Positions 28,542-35,677 of a stretch of DNA of 64,000 nt are shown here, in pieces. The notes beneath the pieces were generated by a model, which was not told the origin of the DNA, did not search any database, and saw only the letters and a program-made list of their open reading frames with translations. Made by a program: the position numbers and the translations under genes. Position 1 is the stretch's first letter, and each line of letters begins with the position of its first letter. This DNA comes from Nostoc sp. FACHB-892 (lineage in GTDB: Bacteria; Cyanobacteriota; Cyanobacteriia; Cyanobacteriales; Nostocaceae): the NCBI RefSeq assembly GCF_014698795.1, contig NZ_JACJTR010000006.1:186001-250000 (forward strand), given 5' to 3'.

Positions 28542-28757
28542 GTTAAAAGATAAATCAGAATCTAACTAGGGTTTGCCATATCCCACGAAAACAGCGAATA
28601 TTAAACATTATGTCTTCATTTGCAACTAAATTATAGTATCTTGGGTGTTCAATCTCGCAGTTTTTCTGAGCCGATGGGCAGACAAGGACTTGCAAACGTG
28701 AAGAAGACAGAAGGAAAGACTGATTGAAAAGTGCGACACCGAATAGCCCGTCGTAGA

Positions 28758-28815
28758 CATCGCTCGGCATACATCCTGATTCTCTCACCTTAATTGCTAT
28801 CAAGATTCATTTATA
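28758..28815 (+). pseudogene. 3'-end fragment of a Uma2 gene
   Basis: About 58 bp closely match the end of the intact Uma2 gene and its 3' flank (29543-29602): both share ATCCTGATTCTCTCAC and AATTGCTATCAA. Slightly upstream (28713-28735) is AAAGACTGATTGAAAAGTGC, a piece also found in the TPR-coding repeats at 30402. The 315-bp gap 28542-28856 holds no intact gene. Confidence 0.7.
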
Positions 28816-28856
28816 AAATAAAGATGTACTAATAACTGAGGAATGGGAAATCAATC

Positions 28857-29576
28857 ATGCTAAATTACGATCCATTAGCTTGTTTGCCCTCATCAGAGGA
28901 ACTGCCAGACTCTGACGATACACCAGTGGATAATGAATTACAAGATTTGATTCCCGGTTTACTCAAAGCGCTTCTGGCAATGGCTTGGCCAGAACGCATG
29001 GATTGGTTTTTTGGCGTAGATATGGGAATTTATTATGATCCAGATTTACCAGCAATAGTCCCAGATGGGTTTTTGAGTCTGGGAGTTGAGCGATTTTATG
29101 ATGAAAACCTCCGTCCCAGTTATGTGCTTTGGGAAGAGAAGAAATTACCCATATTAGCGCTGGAAGTGGTATCTAAAACATATCGTGGTGAGTACTCGAC
29201 TAAGAAAGCAGAGTATGGAAGATTGGGGATTTTGTATTATGTAGTTTACAACCCATTTCGTCGCCGTAAGCCGCGTTTAGAAGTTTACAAATTAGTTAAC
29301 AATGTTTATGAATTACATGATGGTAATCCAGTTTGGTTGCCAGAAATAGGTTTAGGAATTGGCATCGAACGAGGAACGTATTTAGGCATACCACGGGAGT
29401 GGATGTATTGGTATAACCAACAAGGACAACGGTTTTTAACACCAGAAGAAGACAAAAAACTTGCTCAACAAGAAGCTCAACAAGCAAAACAAGAAGCACA
29501 ACTTGCCCAACGACGCACTCAATTATTAGCAGAACGGTTGCGATCGCTTGGCATAGATCCTGATTCTCTCACTTGA
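28857..29576 (+). CDS. Uma2-family (DUF820) restriction-endonuclease-fold protein
   Basis: 239 residues. The fold core is visible: PDGFLSLGV, LALEVVSKTYRGEYSTKKAE and the K-x-x-Y-x-x-x-G-I-x-Y-Y-V pattern with two basic residues and acidic positions of a PD-(D/E)xK nuclease-like site. The C-terminal 45 residues are a Gln/Ala-rich coiled coil (EEDKKLAQQEAQQAKQEA) ending RLRSLGIDPDSLT, a common tail of cyanobacterial Uma2 proteins. Function is unknown despite the nuclease-like fold; the family is expanded and often linked to transposition in cyanobacteria. ATG at 28857. Confidence 0.88.
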   Translation: MLNYDPLACLPSSEELPDSDDTPVDNELQDLIPGLLKALLAMAWPERMDWFFGVDMGIYYDPDLPAIVPDGFLSLGVERFYDENLRPSYVLWEEKKLPILALEVVSKTYRGEYSTKKAEYGRLGILYYVVYNPFRRRKPRLEVYKLVNNVYELHDGNPVWLPEIGLGIGIERGTYLGIPREWMYWYNQQGQRFLTPEEDKKLAQQEAQQAKQEAQLAQRRTQLLAERLRSLGIDPDSLT

Positions 29577-29618
29577 ATTGCTATCAAAATCTATTAATGA
29601 AATAAATCCCATAATCAC

Positions 29619-29687
29619 GAAGACGCGATAAATCGCCGTCTCTACAAAGGAATGATTATTGTAGAGAGGGCGATTTATCGCGTCTTT
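29619..29687. repeat. 29-bp inverted repeat (GACGCGATAAATCGC type)
   Basis: GACGCGATAAATCGCCGTCT and following TACAA (to 29647) are almost perfectly inverted in 29659-29687. The same palindrome family is dispersed in Nostoc and Anabaena. Its place, 43 bp after the Uma2 stop, also suits a strong terminator. Confidence 0.7.
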
Positions 29688-29709
29688 TCCCTTAACCGAA
29701 CAACATTGC

Positions 29710-30103
29710 GAGGTTCACAAATGAAGCTCCGAGGTTCATCAACGAAGCTCTGAGGTTCATTAATGGAGTTCAAAGACTCATTCACGAGCATCAAAGACTC
29801 GTCCACGAGTATCAAAGACTCGTCCGCGAGTATAAAAGGCTCATCCAAGAGTATAAAAGACTCATTCACGAGTATAAAAGACTCATTCACGAGTATAAAA
29901 GACTCGTCCGCGAGTGTAAAAAACTCGTCCACGAGTATCAAAGACTCGTCCGCGAGTATAAAAGGCTCATCCAAGAGTATAAAAGACTCATTCACGAGTA
30001 TAAAAGACTCGTCCGCGAGTATAAAAGACTCATTCACGAGTATCAAAGACTCGTCCGCGAGTATAAAAGACTCGTCCACGAGTATCAAAGACTCATTACA
30101 GCA
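29710..30103. repeat. Tandem array of about 18.5 hairpin-forming 21-bp units
   Basis: Units of 21 bp start at 29710 and recur without a spacer up to 30087, then a partial unit. A typical unit reads AAGACTCGTCCACGAGTATC plus A. Each carries a dyad (ACTCG-TCCA-CGAGT). The first three units have a different sequence (GAGGTTCACAAATGAAGCTC), but dyad positions 5/16 and 8/13 change together (T-A to C-G and A-T to G-C), so pairing is kept. Because 21 is divisible by three, both strands have open heptapeptide-repeat frames (29763-30119 plus; 29675-30088 minus, TTG start). I do not trust either as a gene. It lies between convergent Uma2 and CHAT genes in the 625-bp gap 29577-30201. Confidence 0.85.
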
Positions 30104-30201
30104 GTTTTCATTTACTTAACTCACACTCTTGCCTTCTTCTTCGCGCCTCTGTGCCTACCCTGCGGGAACGCCTAAAGGCGAATGCGTGAAACAAAAATCT
30201 T

Positions 30202-33200
30202 TCAGTAATTACGAATTACCCTATCAAGACTTGCACTCACACCTTCAGCATCCGGTGACTTCAATCGCTGCAAAATCTCTAAAGCTGGTTGCAAATATGA
30301 TATCGCTTTAGTGTATTCACCCTGCTGTTCCGCCAAATGTCCTAACCACCACAGAGTTATTGCTTTGCCTTGGACATCACCAATGCGTTCTTTTATTTCC
30401 AAAGACTGATTGAAAAGTGCGATCGCTTGCTCCACTTCTCCTTTGTTGGCGTAGATACATCCCAGTTCTTGCAACGTTGCCGCTTTGCCTTGGACATTTC
30501 CAATGCGTTCATTTATTTCCAAAGACTGATTGAAAAGTGTGAGCGCTTTATCCCATTCCCTTTTGTTGGCGTAGATATTTGCTATATTATGCAACGTTAC
30601 TGCTTTCCAGTAAGCATCATCAATACATTCAAAAACTTCCAAGCACTGATTGTAGAGTGCGAACGCTTCATCCACTTCCCCTTTATCGGTGTAGATACTT
30701 GCTATGTTATGCAATGTCGCCGCTTTGCCTTGGACATTTCCAATGCGTTCAGTTATTTCCAAAGACTGATTGTAGAGTGTGAGCGCTTTATCCACTTCCC
30801 CTTTGTCGGCGTAAATACGTCCCAGTTCGTGCAACGTCCCTGCTTTGCTTTGGACATCACCAATGCGTTCAGTTATTTCCAAAGACTGATTATAGAGTGC
30901 GATCGCTTTATCTACTTCCCCTTTGTTGGTGTAGATATATCCTAGATTGTGCAATGTCGCCGCTTTGCCTTGGATATCTCCAATGCGTTCTTTTATTTCC
31001 AAAGACTGATTGTAGAGTGCCATCGCTTTATCCACTTCCCCTTTGTCGGCGTAGATCATTCCTAAACAGTGCAACGTCGCTGCTTTGCCTTCGAGATTAC
31101 CAATGCGTTCATTTATTTTCAAAGACTGATTGTAGAGTACGAGCGCTTTATCTACTTCCCCTTTATTAGCGTAGAGAATTGCCTGGTTATGAATTATTGC
31201 AGCTTTGTCTGTTTTGTCTGTTTCCAAACAAAATTCAAGCGCTTGCTGATAATACTGCTGTGCTTCTTCAACTTCACCGAGTTCTGCTTGAGAGCGAGCT
31301 ATTTGATGTAAAACGCGGTAGTCTGGAGTGAGTTTTAAAGTAGATTTGCACAGTTGCACTGATTCCCGAAAACGGCTTTTATTTTTCCAGTTACGTGCCA
31401 GAGAGACGGCTATTTTCGCCGCAATTTCTCCATCCTTCCCCAGCAACGCCAAGCGATGAATTTCTAACTTTTGTGCCTCTGTAGTAGCTTCCACCTCTTC
31501 CCACCACAGACGATATAAAATTTGTGCAGCTTGTTTATACAACTCTTCACCCTTGGGGTTTTCTGGAAACTCTAGCAACGGTGACAAAATCCGGGGAACA
31601 CGATACAACCTCTCTGTGTTGTTGGTGAGGGTAACTTCCAACAAACCCAAAATTTCAGCGCGTTGAATATGACTTTCCCAACTTGAGATATCCTCACAAA
31701 TCGGGAAAATCGCAGCTTGAGGAACAGGTAACTCATACACCAACAACTTCCCCAGCATAAGACGCAAAGCTGGAGTTTGCTGCTTCAGCAATACCTGTGC
31801 CAAAATATCCTCACGAAATTCCTTTTCCTTATCTGCCATCTTTTGCAGAATCATCTCAACTCCCCTCTCCGCTTCTGGCGACTTCGGGGAATTTTGCAAA
31901 ATCTTATCTAACCATTCCAACAGCCGAGGATTTCCATCTGCTGCTGTTTTGGCACGTTCGGGCAAATCTGGCTGAAATTGCCAACTGCCATTAAACGAAT
32001 CCAGACGATTATACTTTTTAATTAAATCTGCCCCACCCAAAGCACCCAGAGGTTCGCGGTACAGACGATGATTCAGTTCTGACAAAGTGAAATTGTAGCG
32101 ACAGGTAATAATTACCTTGTGGGGAAGTTGGGAATTTTGCATCGCCTTCAGCAACGCTAGCAGTACATCCACAACTTGTGGTTGCAAGACATAAACCCCA
32201 TTTCGTAAATCCAAATTAGCCTCAAAGTCATCCAGCACAAAGGCAAAGCGCTGTTCTTTGGTATTCAGTCCTTCAGTGAAAAACTTGGTGAGGCGCTGCA
32301 TCAAGGGTAACTTGCCATTGAGAATTTCATGCCCCCGTTCCGAGGTACATTGTTCAGCAAGGGTTTTGAGCAGTTTGTCCTCATCCAGTTGCCGAAAGTT
32401 CATCAGCCTGTGATAGCCAACCATCCTTTCCAGAAGTCGCGCCGTCACCGTACTCTTACCCACACCCCCCAGTCCGTGAATTAGTACCCCTAATGAAGTG
32501 CGAATTGCTTTGAGACAACGTTGCAAAGTCCGCCGTCTCCCAACAAACTCAGAGGGTTTCGCCACCCGCACCTGTTGGGTATCGGGATCTAAAAACTGTT
32601 GGTATGCAGGTTCCGGCGCAGAGGGTGGCACATCTCCCACCACATCCACCAACGCACCCGGACATTCTCCCTGGACGTATAACCGCAACAAATGCCAGTC
32701 ACGCACATTCTGTTTAAACAACTGCTGGTAAGTGCTAGCGAGTGCTTGGGCTAATTGATATCCGGCTGCCAATTTGCCGTAGAGGTGCGCGGCGGCGGCT
32801 GTAGCTGTCCGATCTTCCACAGGCCGCCCCCAACTTAAAACAGCGATCGCCCCTTGTGCAATTAGTGCCTCAGCCATTGAAGGGACAGCGCCTTTATCTG
32901 GTGCTTGTCCAGTCCGACACCCAGATAAAAACACCAATTTGGGAAAGCGAAACCGGAAGACATCGGCAAGTTCTGCGGCTGTGGTTTCGTGGCGATCGCC
33001 GATTTCCGTCTCCGTAATAAAGTAAGGCGTATTCGGCTCTAAACCTGCTCCCCTCCTCGCTTGCGGGGAGGGGTTGGGGGTGGGGTTCTTTTCCGCTTCG
33101 GGAGGAGTAATTGACGCGTGTCCTGTGAGGTGAAACACATCAAAGTCATTAAAATAGCGACTCCACACCTTACCCAACTCGCTAACACAACCGCTTTCTT

Positions 33201-33402
33201 CCACCCGCAAATCTACAGCAAAATCTCGCGTATCAGCCAGAATTCTCGCTTCTTCCTGTTCAAACTCTAACTTTGGTTCCACATCTTCCGGGTCGGTTGC
33301 CATAAACAATACTCGCAATTGTCGTGCTTCCACAGAAAACGCTTCCGTTTCTTTCTCAACCCAGCGCAGAGGTAACACCACTGGATTAACCCGCTTGACC
33401 AA
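30202..33402 (-). CDS. CHAT protease - STAND NTPase - TPR protein (NLR-like)
   Basis: 1066 residues from a TTG at 33402. Residues 25-255 are a CHAT caspase-like domain: catalytic His95 in HLTGHAS and Cys162 in LVFLSGCRTGQ. Residues 285-560 are a STAND/NB-ARC-type NTPase: Walker A GLGGVGKST (Lys316), Walker B FAFVLDDFE (Asp391-392) and sensor KVIITCRY (429-436). From about 690 to 1060 there are nine TPR units; seven are near-identical 40-residue copies (KGEVDKALxLYNQSLEI), meaning 120-bp DNA repeats. The layout effector-switch-sensor is that of NLR-like defence or cell-death proteins. Probably the ligand binds the TPRs, the NTPase oligomerises, and CHAT cleaves a target. The N-terminus looks truncated, with a likely frameshift at 33401-33406. 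Residues 105-120 derive from an inserted repeat. Confidence 0.85.
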   Translation of the reverse strand: MVKRVNPVVLPLRWVEKETEAFSVEARQLRVLFMATDPEDVEPKLEFEQEEARILADTRDFAVDLRVEESGCVSELGKVWSRYFNDFDVFHLTGHASITPPEAEKNPTPNPSPQARRGAGLEPNTPYFITETEIGDRHETTAAELADVFRFRFPKLVFLSGCRTGQAPDKGAVPSMAEALIAQGAIAVLSWGRPVEDRTATAAAAHLYGKLAAGYQLAQALASTYQQLFKQNVRDWHLLRLYVQGECPGALVDVVGDVPPSAPEPAYQQFLDPDTQQVRVAKPSEFVGRRRTLQRCLKAIRTSLGVLIHGLGGVGKSTVTARLLERMVGYHRLMNFRQLDEDKLLKTLAEQCTSERGHEILNGKLPLMQRLTKFFTEGLNTKEQRFAFVLDDFEANLDLRNGVYVLQPQVVDVLLALLKAMQNSQLPHKVIITCRYNFTLSELNHRLYREPLGALGGADLIKKYNRLDSFNGSWQFQPDLPERAKTAADGNPRLLEWLDKILQNSPKSPEAERGVEMILQKMADKEKEFREDILAQVLLKQQTPALRLMLGKLLVYELPVPQAAIFPICEDISSWESHIQRAEILGLLEVTLTNNTERLYRVPRILSPLLEFPENPKGEELYKQAAQILYRLWWEEVEATTEAQKLEIHRLALLGKDGEIAAKIAVSLARNWKNKSRFRESVQLCKSTLKLTPDYRVLHQIARSQAELGEVEEAQQYYQQALEFCLETDKTDKAAIIHNQAILYANKGEVDKALVLYNQSLKINERIGNLEGKAATLHCLGMIYADKGEVDKAMALYNQSLEIKERIGDIQGKAATLHNLGYIYTNKGEVDKAIALYNQSLEITERIGDVQSKAGTLHELGRIYADKGEVDKALTLYNQSLEITERIGNVQGKAATLHNIASIYTDKGEVDEAFALYNQCLEVFECIDDAYWKAVTLHNIANIYANKREWDKALTLFNQSLEINERIGNVQGKAATLQELGCIYANKGEVEQAIALFNQSLEIKERIGDVQGKAITLWWLGHLAEQQGEYTKAISYLQPALEILQRLKSPDAEGVSASLDRVIRNY
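33045..33087 (-). repeat. Dispersed repeat inserted in frame in the CHAT domain
   Basis: The C/G-rich palindromic block (CCCCTCCTCGCTTGCGGGGA and GGGGTTGGGGGTGGGG) encodes NPTPNPSPQARRGAG at residues 106-120, a peptide known from repeat insertions in many unrelated cyanobacterial proteins. It lies between the catalytic His and Cys regions. Confidence 0.75.
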
Positions 33403-33687
33403 AAAATCCTCACCAGCAAAGCCTCGGCTGCTACTGGTGCGCCTTCACCCTCAATACCTACTTGAATTCCTGCCATTAAATCACCTGCGAATTTATCCAA
33501 GATTCTGTATATTATGCGTTGAATTAGGGATAAGGTTCACGCACAGACGCAGAGAGAATTACAAAATTATTTACTTTGTGTTGCAAGAATTGCCTAAAAT
33601 AAGGCAACAAACTCAAACCTGGAAACCCAAATTGAATCTGACCAGTTACGAATTACGAATTACGAATTAGTATGAGAAGTTCTAAAA

Positions 33688-34749
33688 ATGGTATGGACTC
33701 CTCTACATGCAAAAATTCATCGCACAATCCGATCGCGCCGCTTATTTGAGCGCAACCAGCGTCTATTAGTCGCTGTCTCCGGCGGACAAGATTCTCTGTG
33801 TTTAATAAAATTACTTTTAGATTTACAATCCAAATGGGGATGGGATTTAGGTATTGCTCACTGCGATCATCGCTGGCGTTCTGACTCCGAAGCTAATGCT
33901 CATCACGTCGAAAATTTAGCTAAAACTTGGGGTATAACCTTTTATTTAGAAACAGCGAACGAACCTATAAATAGTGAAGCTGCTGCACGCGATTGGCGCT
34001 ATCAAGCTTTAAGTGCGATCGCCAAAGCAAATAATTATCAATATATAGTTACAGGACATACGGCAAGCGATCGCGCCGAAACTCTCCTCTACAACTTAAT
34101 TCGCGGTACTGGCGCTGATGGCTTACAAGCTCTAACTTGGCAACGCCCCCTAACTACAGGCATTATGCTAGTGCGCCCACTGTTAGAAATCACTCGAATA
34201 CAAACAGAGCAATTTTGTCAAGAATTTAAATTGCCAATTTGGGAAGATTCCACCAATCAAGATTTGCAATATGCCCGCAACCGCATTCGCCAAGAATTAA
34301 TACCATATTTGCGGGAAAATTTCAATCCCCAAGTAGAATCAGCCTTAGCCCAAACAGCAGAACTTCTTCAAGCAGAAGTAGAATATCTCGAAAAAGCTGC
34401 CCAGCAGTTACGGGAAGAGGCATTGGGCATGGGTGAGAATGAAAAATTACCTCTTTATCCTCTGCTCCCTGCTAACAGTTCCCCTGCTTTTTCCTCATCT
34501 CCCCCACTCTCCACTCCCCACTCCCCACTCCCTTTATGCTTAAATCGTCGAGTATTGCAGAACGCACCATTGGCACTGCAACGCCGGGTGATGCGTCAGG
34601 TGTTGCAGCAAATACTTACTGATGCCCCCAGTTTTGAACACATCGAGAAATTAACGGGTTTAATTACAGCGCCAAACCGATCGCAAACTGATCCATTTCC
34701 TGGTGGCGCGATCGCTCAAGTAGAAGGCGACTGGATCTGGTTGAAATAG
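33688..34749 (+). CDS. tilS: tRNA(Ile)-lysidine synthase
   Basis: 353 residues. The PP-loop SGGQDS at 31-36 binds ATP; IAHCDHRWRSDSEANAHHV, then GHTASDRAETLLYNLIRGTG and YARNRIRQELIPYL are TilS signatures. The enzyme converts C34 of the tRNA-Ile CAU anticodon to lysidine, so it is essential. Residues 250-287 (PLLPANSSPAFSSSPPLSTP) are low complexity from an inserted heptamer repeat. The C-terminal TilS domain is reduced, as usual in cyanobacteria. The 3' end is duplicated 845 bp downstream. ATG at 33688. Confidence 0.95.
   Translation: MVWTPLHAKIHRTIRSRRLFERNQRLLVAVSGGQDSLCLIKLLLDLQSKWGWDLGIAHCDHRWRSDSEANAHHVENLAKTWGITFYLETANEPINSEAAARDWRYQALSAIAKANNYQYIVTGHTASDRAETLLYNLIRGTGADGLQALTWQRPLTTGIMLVRPLLEITRIQTEQFCQEFKLPIWEDSTNQDLQYARNRIRQELIPYLRENFNPQVESALAQTAELLQAEVEYLEKAAQQLREEALGMGENEKLPLYPLLPANSSPAFSSSPPLSTPHSPLPLCLNRRVLQNAPLALQRRVMRQVLQQILTDAPSFEHIEKLTGLITAPNRSQTDPFPGGAIAQVEGDWIWLK
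34501..34533 (+). repeat. CTCCCCA heptamer repeat inside tilS
   Basis: Several copies of the heptamer CTCCCCA (ACTCCCCACTCCCCACTCCC) lie within tilS and are translated as a Pro/Ser-rich loop. It is the same repeat class as in the Gfo/Idh gene. Confidence 0.65.
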
Positions 34750-34752
34750 TTA
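34677..34752 (+). repeat. 76-bp direct repeat, left copy (tilS 3' end)
   Basis: This stretch, from CCGATCGCAAACTGATCC through the tilS stop codon, recurs at 35522-35597 with 74 of 76 identical bases. The two copies enclose the HigBA module. Confidence 0.9.
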
Positions 34753-34778
34753 TTTAAAGTCTTTTGTTATCAGGGACG

Positions 34779-35078
34779 ATGCACATTATTAGTTTTAGAA
34801 TATTAAGAAAATATGCAGGAACCCATGCAGATTGTCAGGAAGCATTAAGCAATTGGTATAAGGCTGCTACTAAAGCGAAATGGTAAAATTTAGTTGAAGT
34901 ACAGCAAATTTTTATTAAAGCTGAAGCTGTTGGTAACTTTACAGTATTCAATATTAGAGGAAATAAATATCGCTTGATTGTTAGTATAGATTATGAAGGC
35001 CAGTTAATTTATATTAAGTATATCCTCACCCATGCGGAATATGATAAGGAGAACTGGAAAGATGACCCTTACTTTTAA
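34779..35078 (+). pseudogene. HigB-type toxin gene with an in-frame stop
   Basis: From ATG 34779 the frame reads MHIISFRILRKYAGTHADCQ up to KAKW, then TAA at 34884-34886. The same frame continues perfectly with NLVEVQQIF, GNFTVFNIRGNKYRLIVSID and KYILTHAEYDKENWKDDPYF to a TAA at 35076. That is a complete HigB/RelE-fold mRNA interferase of 99 codons with codon 36 changed, most simply CAA (Gln) to TAA. It overlaps the antitoxin start by 17 bp, the usual toxin-first HigBA order. The toxin is probably dead unless readthrough or a downstream start occurs. Confidence 0.88.
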
Positions 35079-35463
35079 TCCAGATAAATACAAGGAATTA
35101 TTAACAGCTTATCTTCCCAAGCTGATAAAAAGTGAAGCTGAAAATGAGCAAGCTTTAGAGATAGTGGAAGATTTAATGCACCGGAAACGCACCCCAGAAG
35201 AAGACGAACTTTATCAGTTATTAATTACTTTAATTGAAAAATTTGAACAAGAATATTATCAGCCAAGCCAGCAGAATAATCCTGTATCTATGTTGTTATT
35301 TATTTTAGAGGAATCTGAGAAAAGTAGAGATGATTTAGTAGCGGTTTTAGGGAAAGAAGATTTGGTTGATAATATTTTAAATGGACAACAGAAGATAAAT
35401 ACAGAACAAGCGTGTAAGCTAGGAGAGTTTTTTCATGTAGAATCTAGTTTATTTATGGAATAA
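35062..35463 (+). CDS. higA: HigA-type antitoxin
   Basis: 133 residues from the ATG at 35062, preceded by GGAG; an upstream in-frame ATG at 35032 lies deep in the toxin and is less likely. The helical N-terminus (YKELLTAYLPKLIKSEAENE) matches HigA-like antitoxins. The C-terminal XRE helix-turn-helix reads SRDDLVAVLGKEDLVDNILN, then KINTEQACKLGEFFHV. It should neutralise HigB and repress the operon. It remains open although the toxin has a stop, which fits retention after toxin loss. Confidence 0.88.
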   Translation: MTLTFNPDKYKELLTAYLPKLIKSEAENEQALEIVEDLMHRKRTPEEDELYQLLITLIEKFEQEYYQPSQQNNPVSMLLFILEESEKSRDDLVAVLGKEDLVDNILNGQQKINTEQACKLGEFFHVESSLFME

Positions 35464-35521
35464 CTAAGTTCATAGTTTGTAGTTGGGCTTTAGCCCGAAA
35501 AATATAAGTTAGGGCTGATGC

Positions 35522-35597
35522 CCGATCGCAAACTGATCCATTTCCTGGTGGTGCGATCACTCAAGTAGAAGGCGACTGGATCTGGTTGAAATAGTTA
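35522..35597 (+). repeat. 76-bp direct repeat, right copy (displaced tilS 3' end)
   Basis: Duplicate of 34677-34752 with two substitutions (GCG to GTG and GCGATCGC to GCGATCAC). It contains the tilS stop and first bases after it. It is preceded by GGGCTTTAGCCC and GGGCTGATGCCC palindromes. Confidence 0.9.
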
Positions 35598-35650
35598 GAA
35601 GTTAATGCGATGGAGTATGTTCTATAACTCTGGGAAGCACTATAACAGCA

Positions 35651-35675
35651 AACTCCTAACTCCTAACTCCTAACT
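35651..35675. repeat. AACTCCT heptamer repeat (STRR)
   Basis: Over three copies of AACTCCT lie just after the hmpF stop (minus strand), in the 214-bp gap between higA and hmpF. Confidence 0.7.
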
Positions 35676-35677
35676 TG

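Noticed and set aside
28555..28803. 82-codon minus-strand frame downstream of Uma2 fragments
   Set aside because: It overlaps the plus-strand Uma2 3' fragment and TPR fragment, so it is probably a chance frame in remnant DNA.
29710..30103. CRISPR array
   Set aside because: Units are 21 bp and directly adjacent with no unique spacers, and no cas genes lie nearby.
30370..31311. Several open frames antisense to the TPR part of the CHAT gene
   Set aside because: They are repeat-generated shadows of the 120-bp TPR units, with no ribosome sites and with odd Cys/Phe-rich composition.
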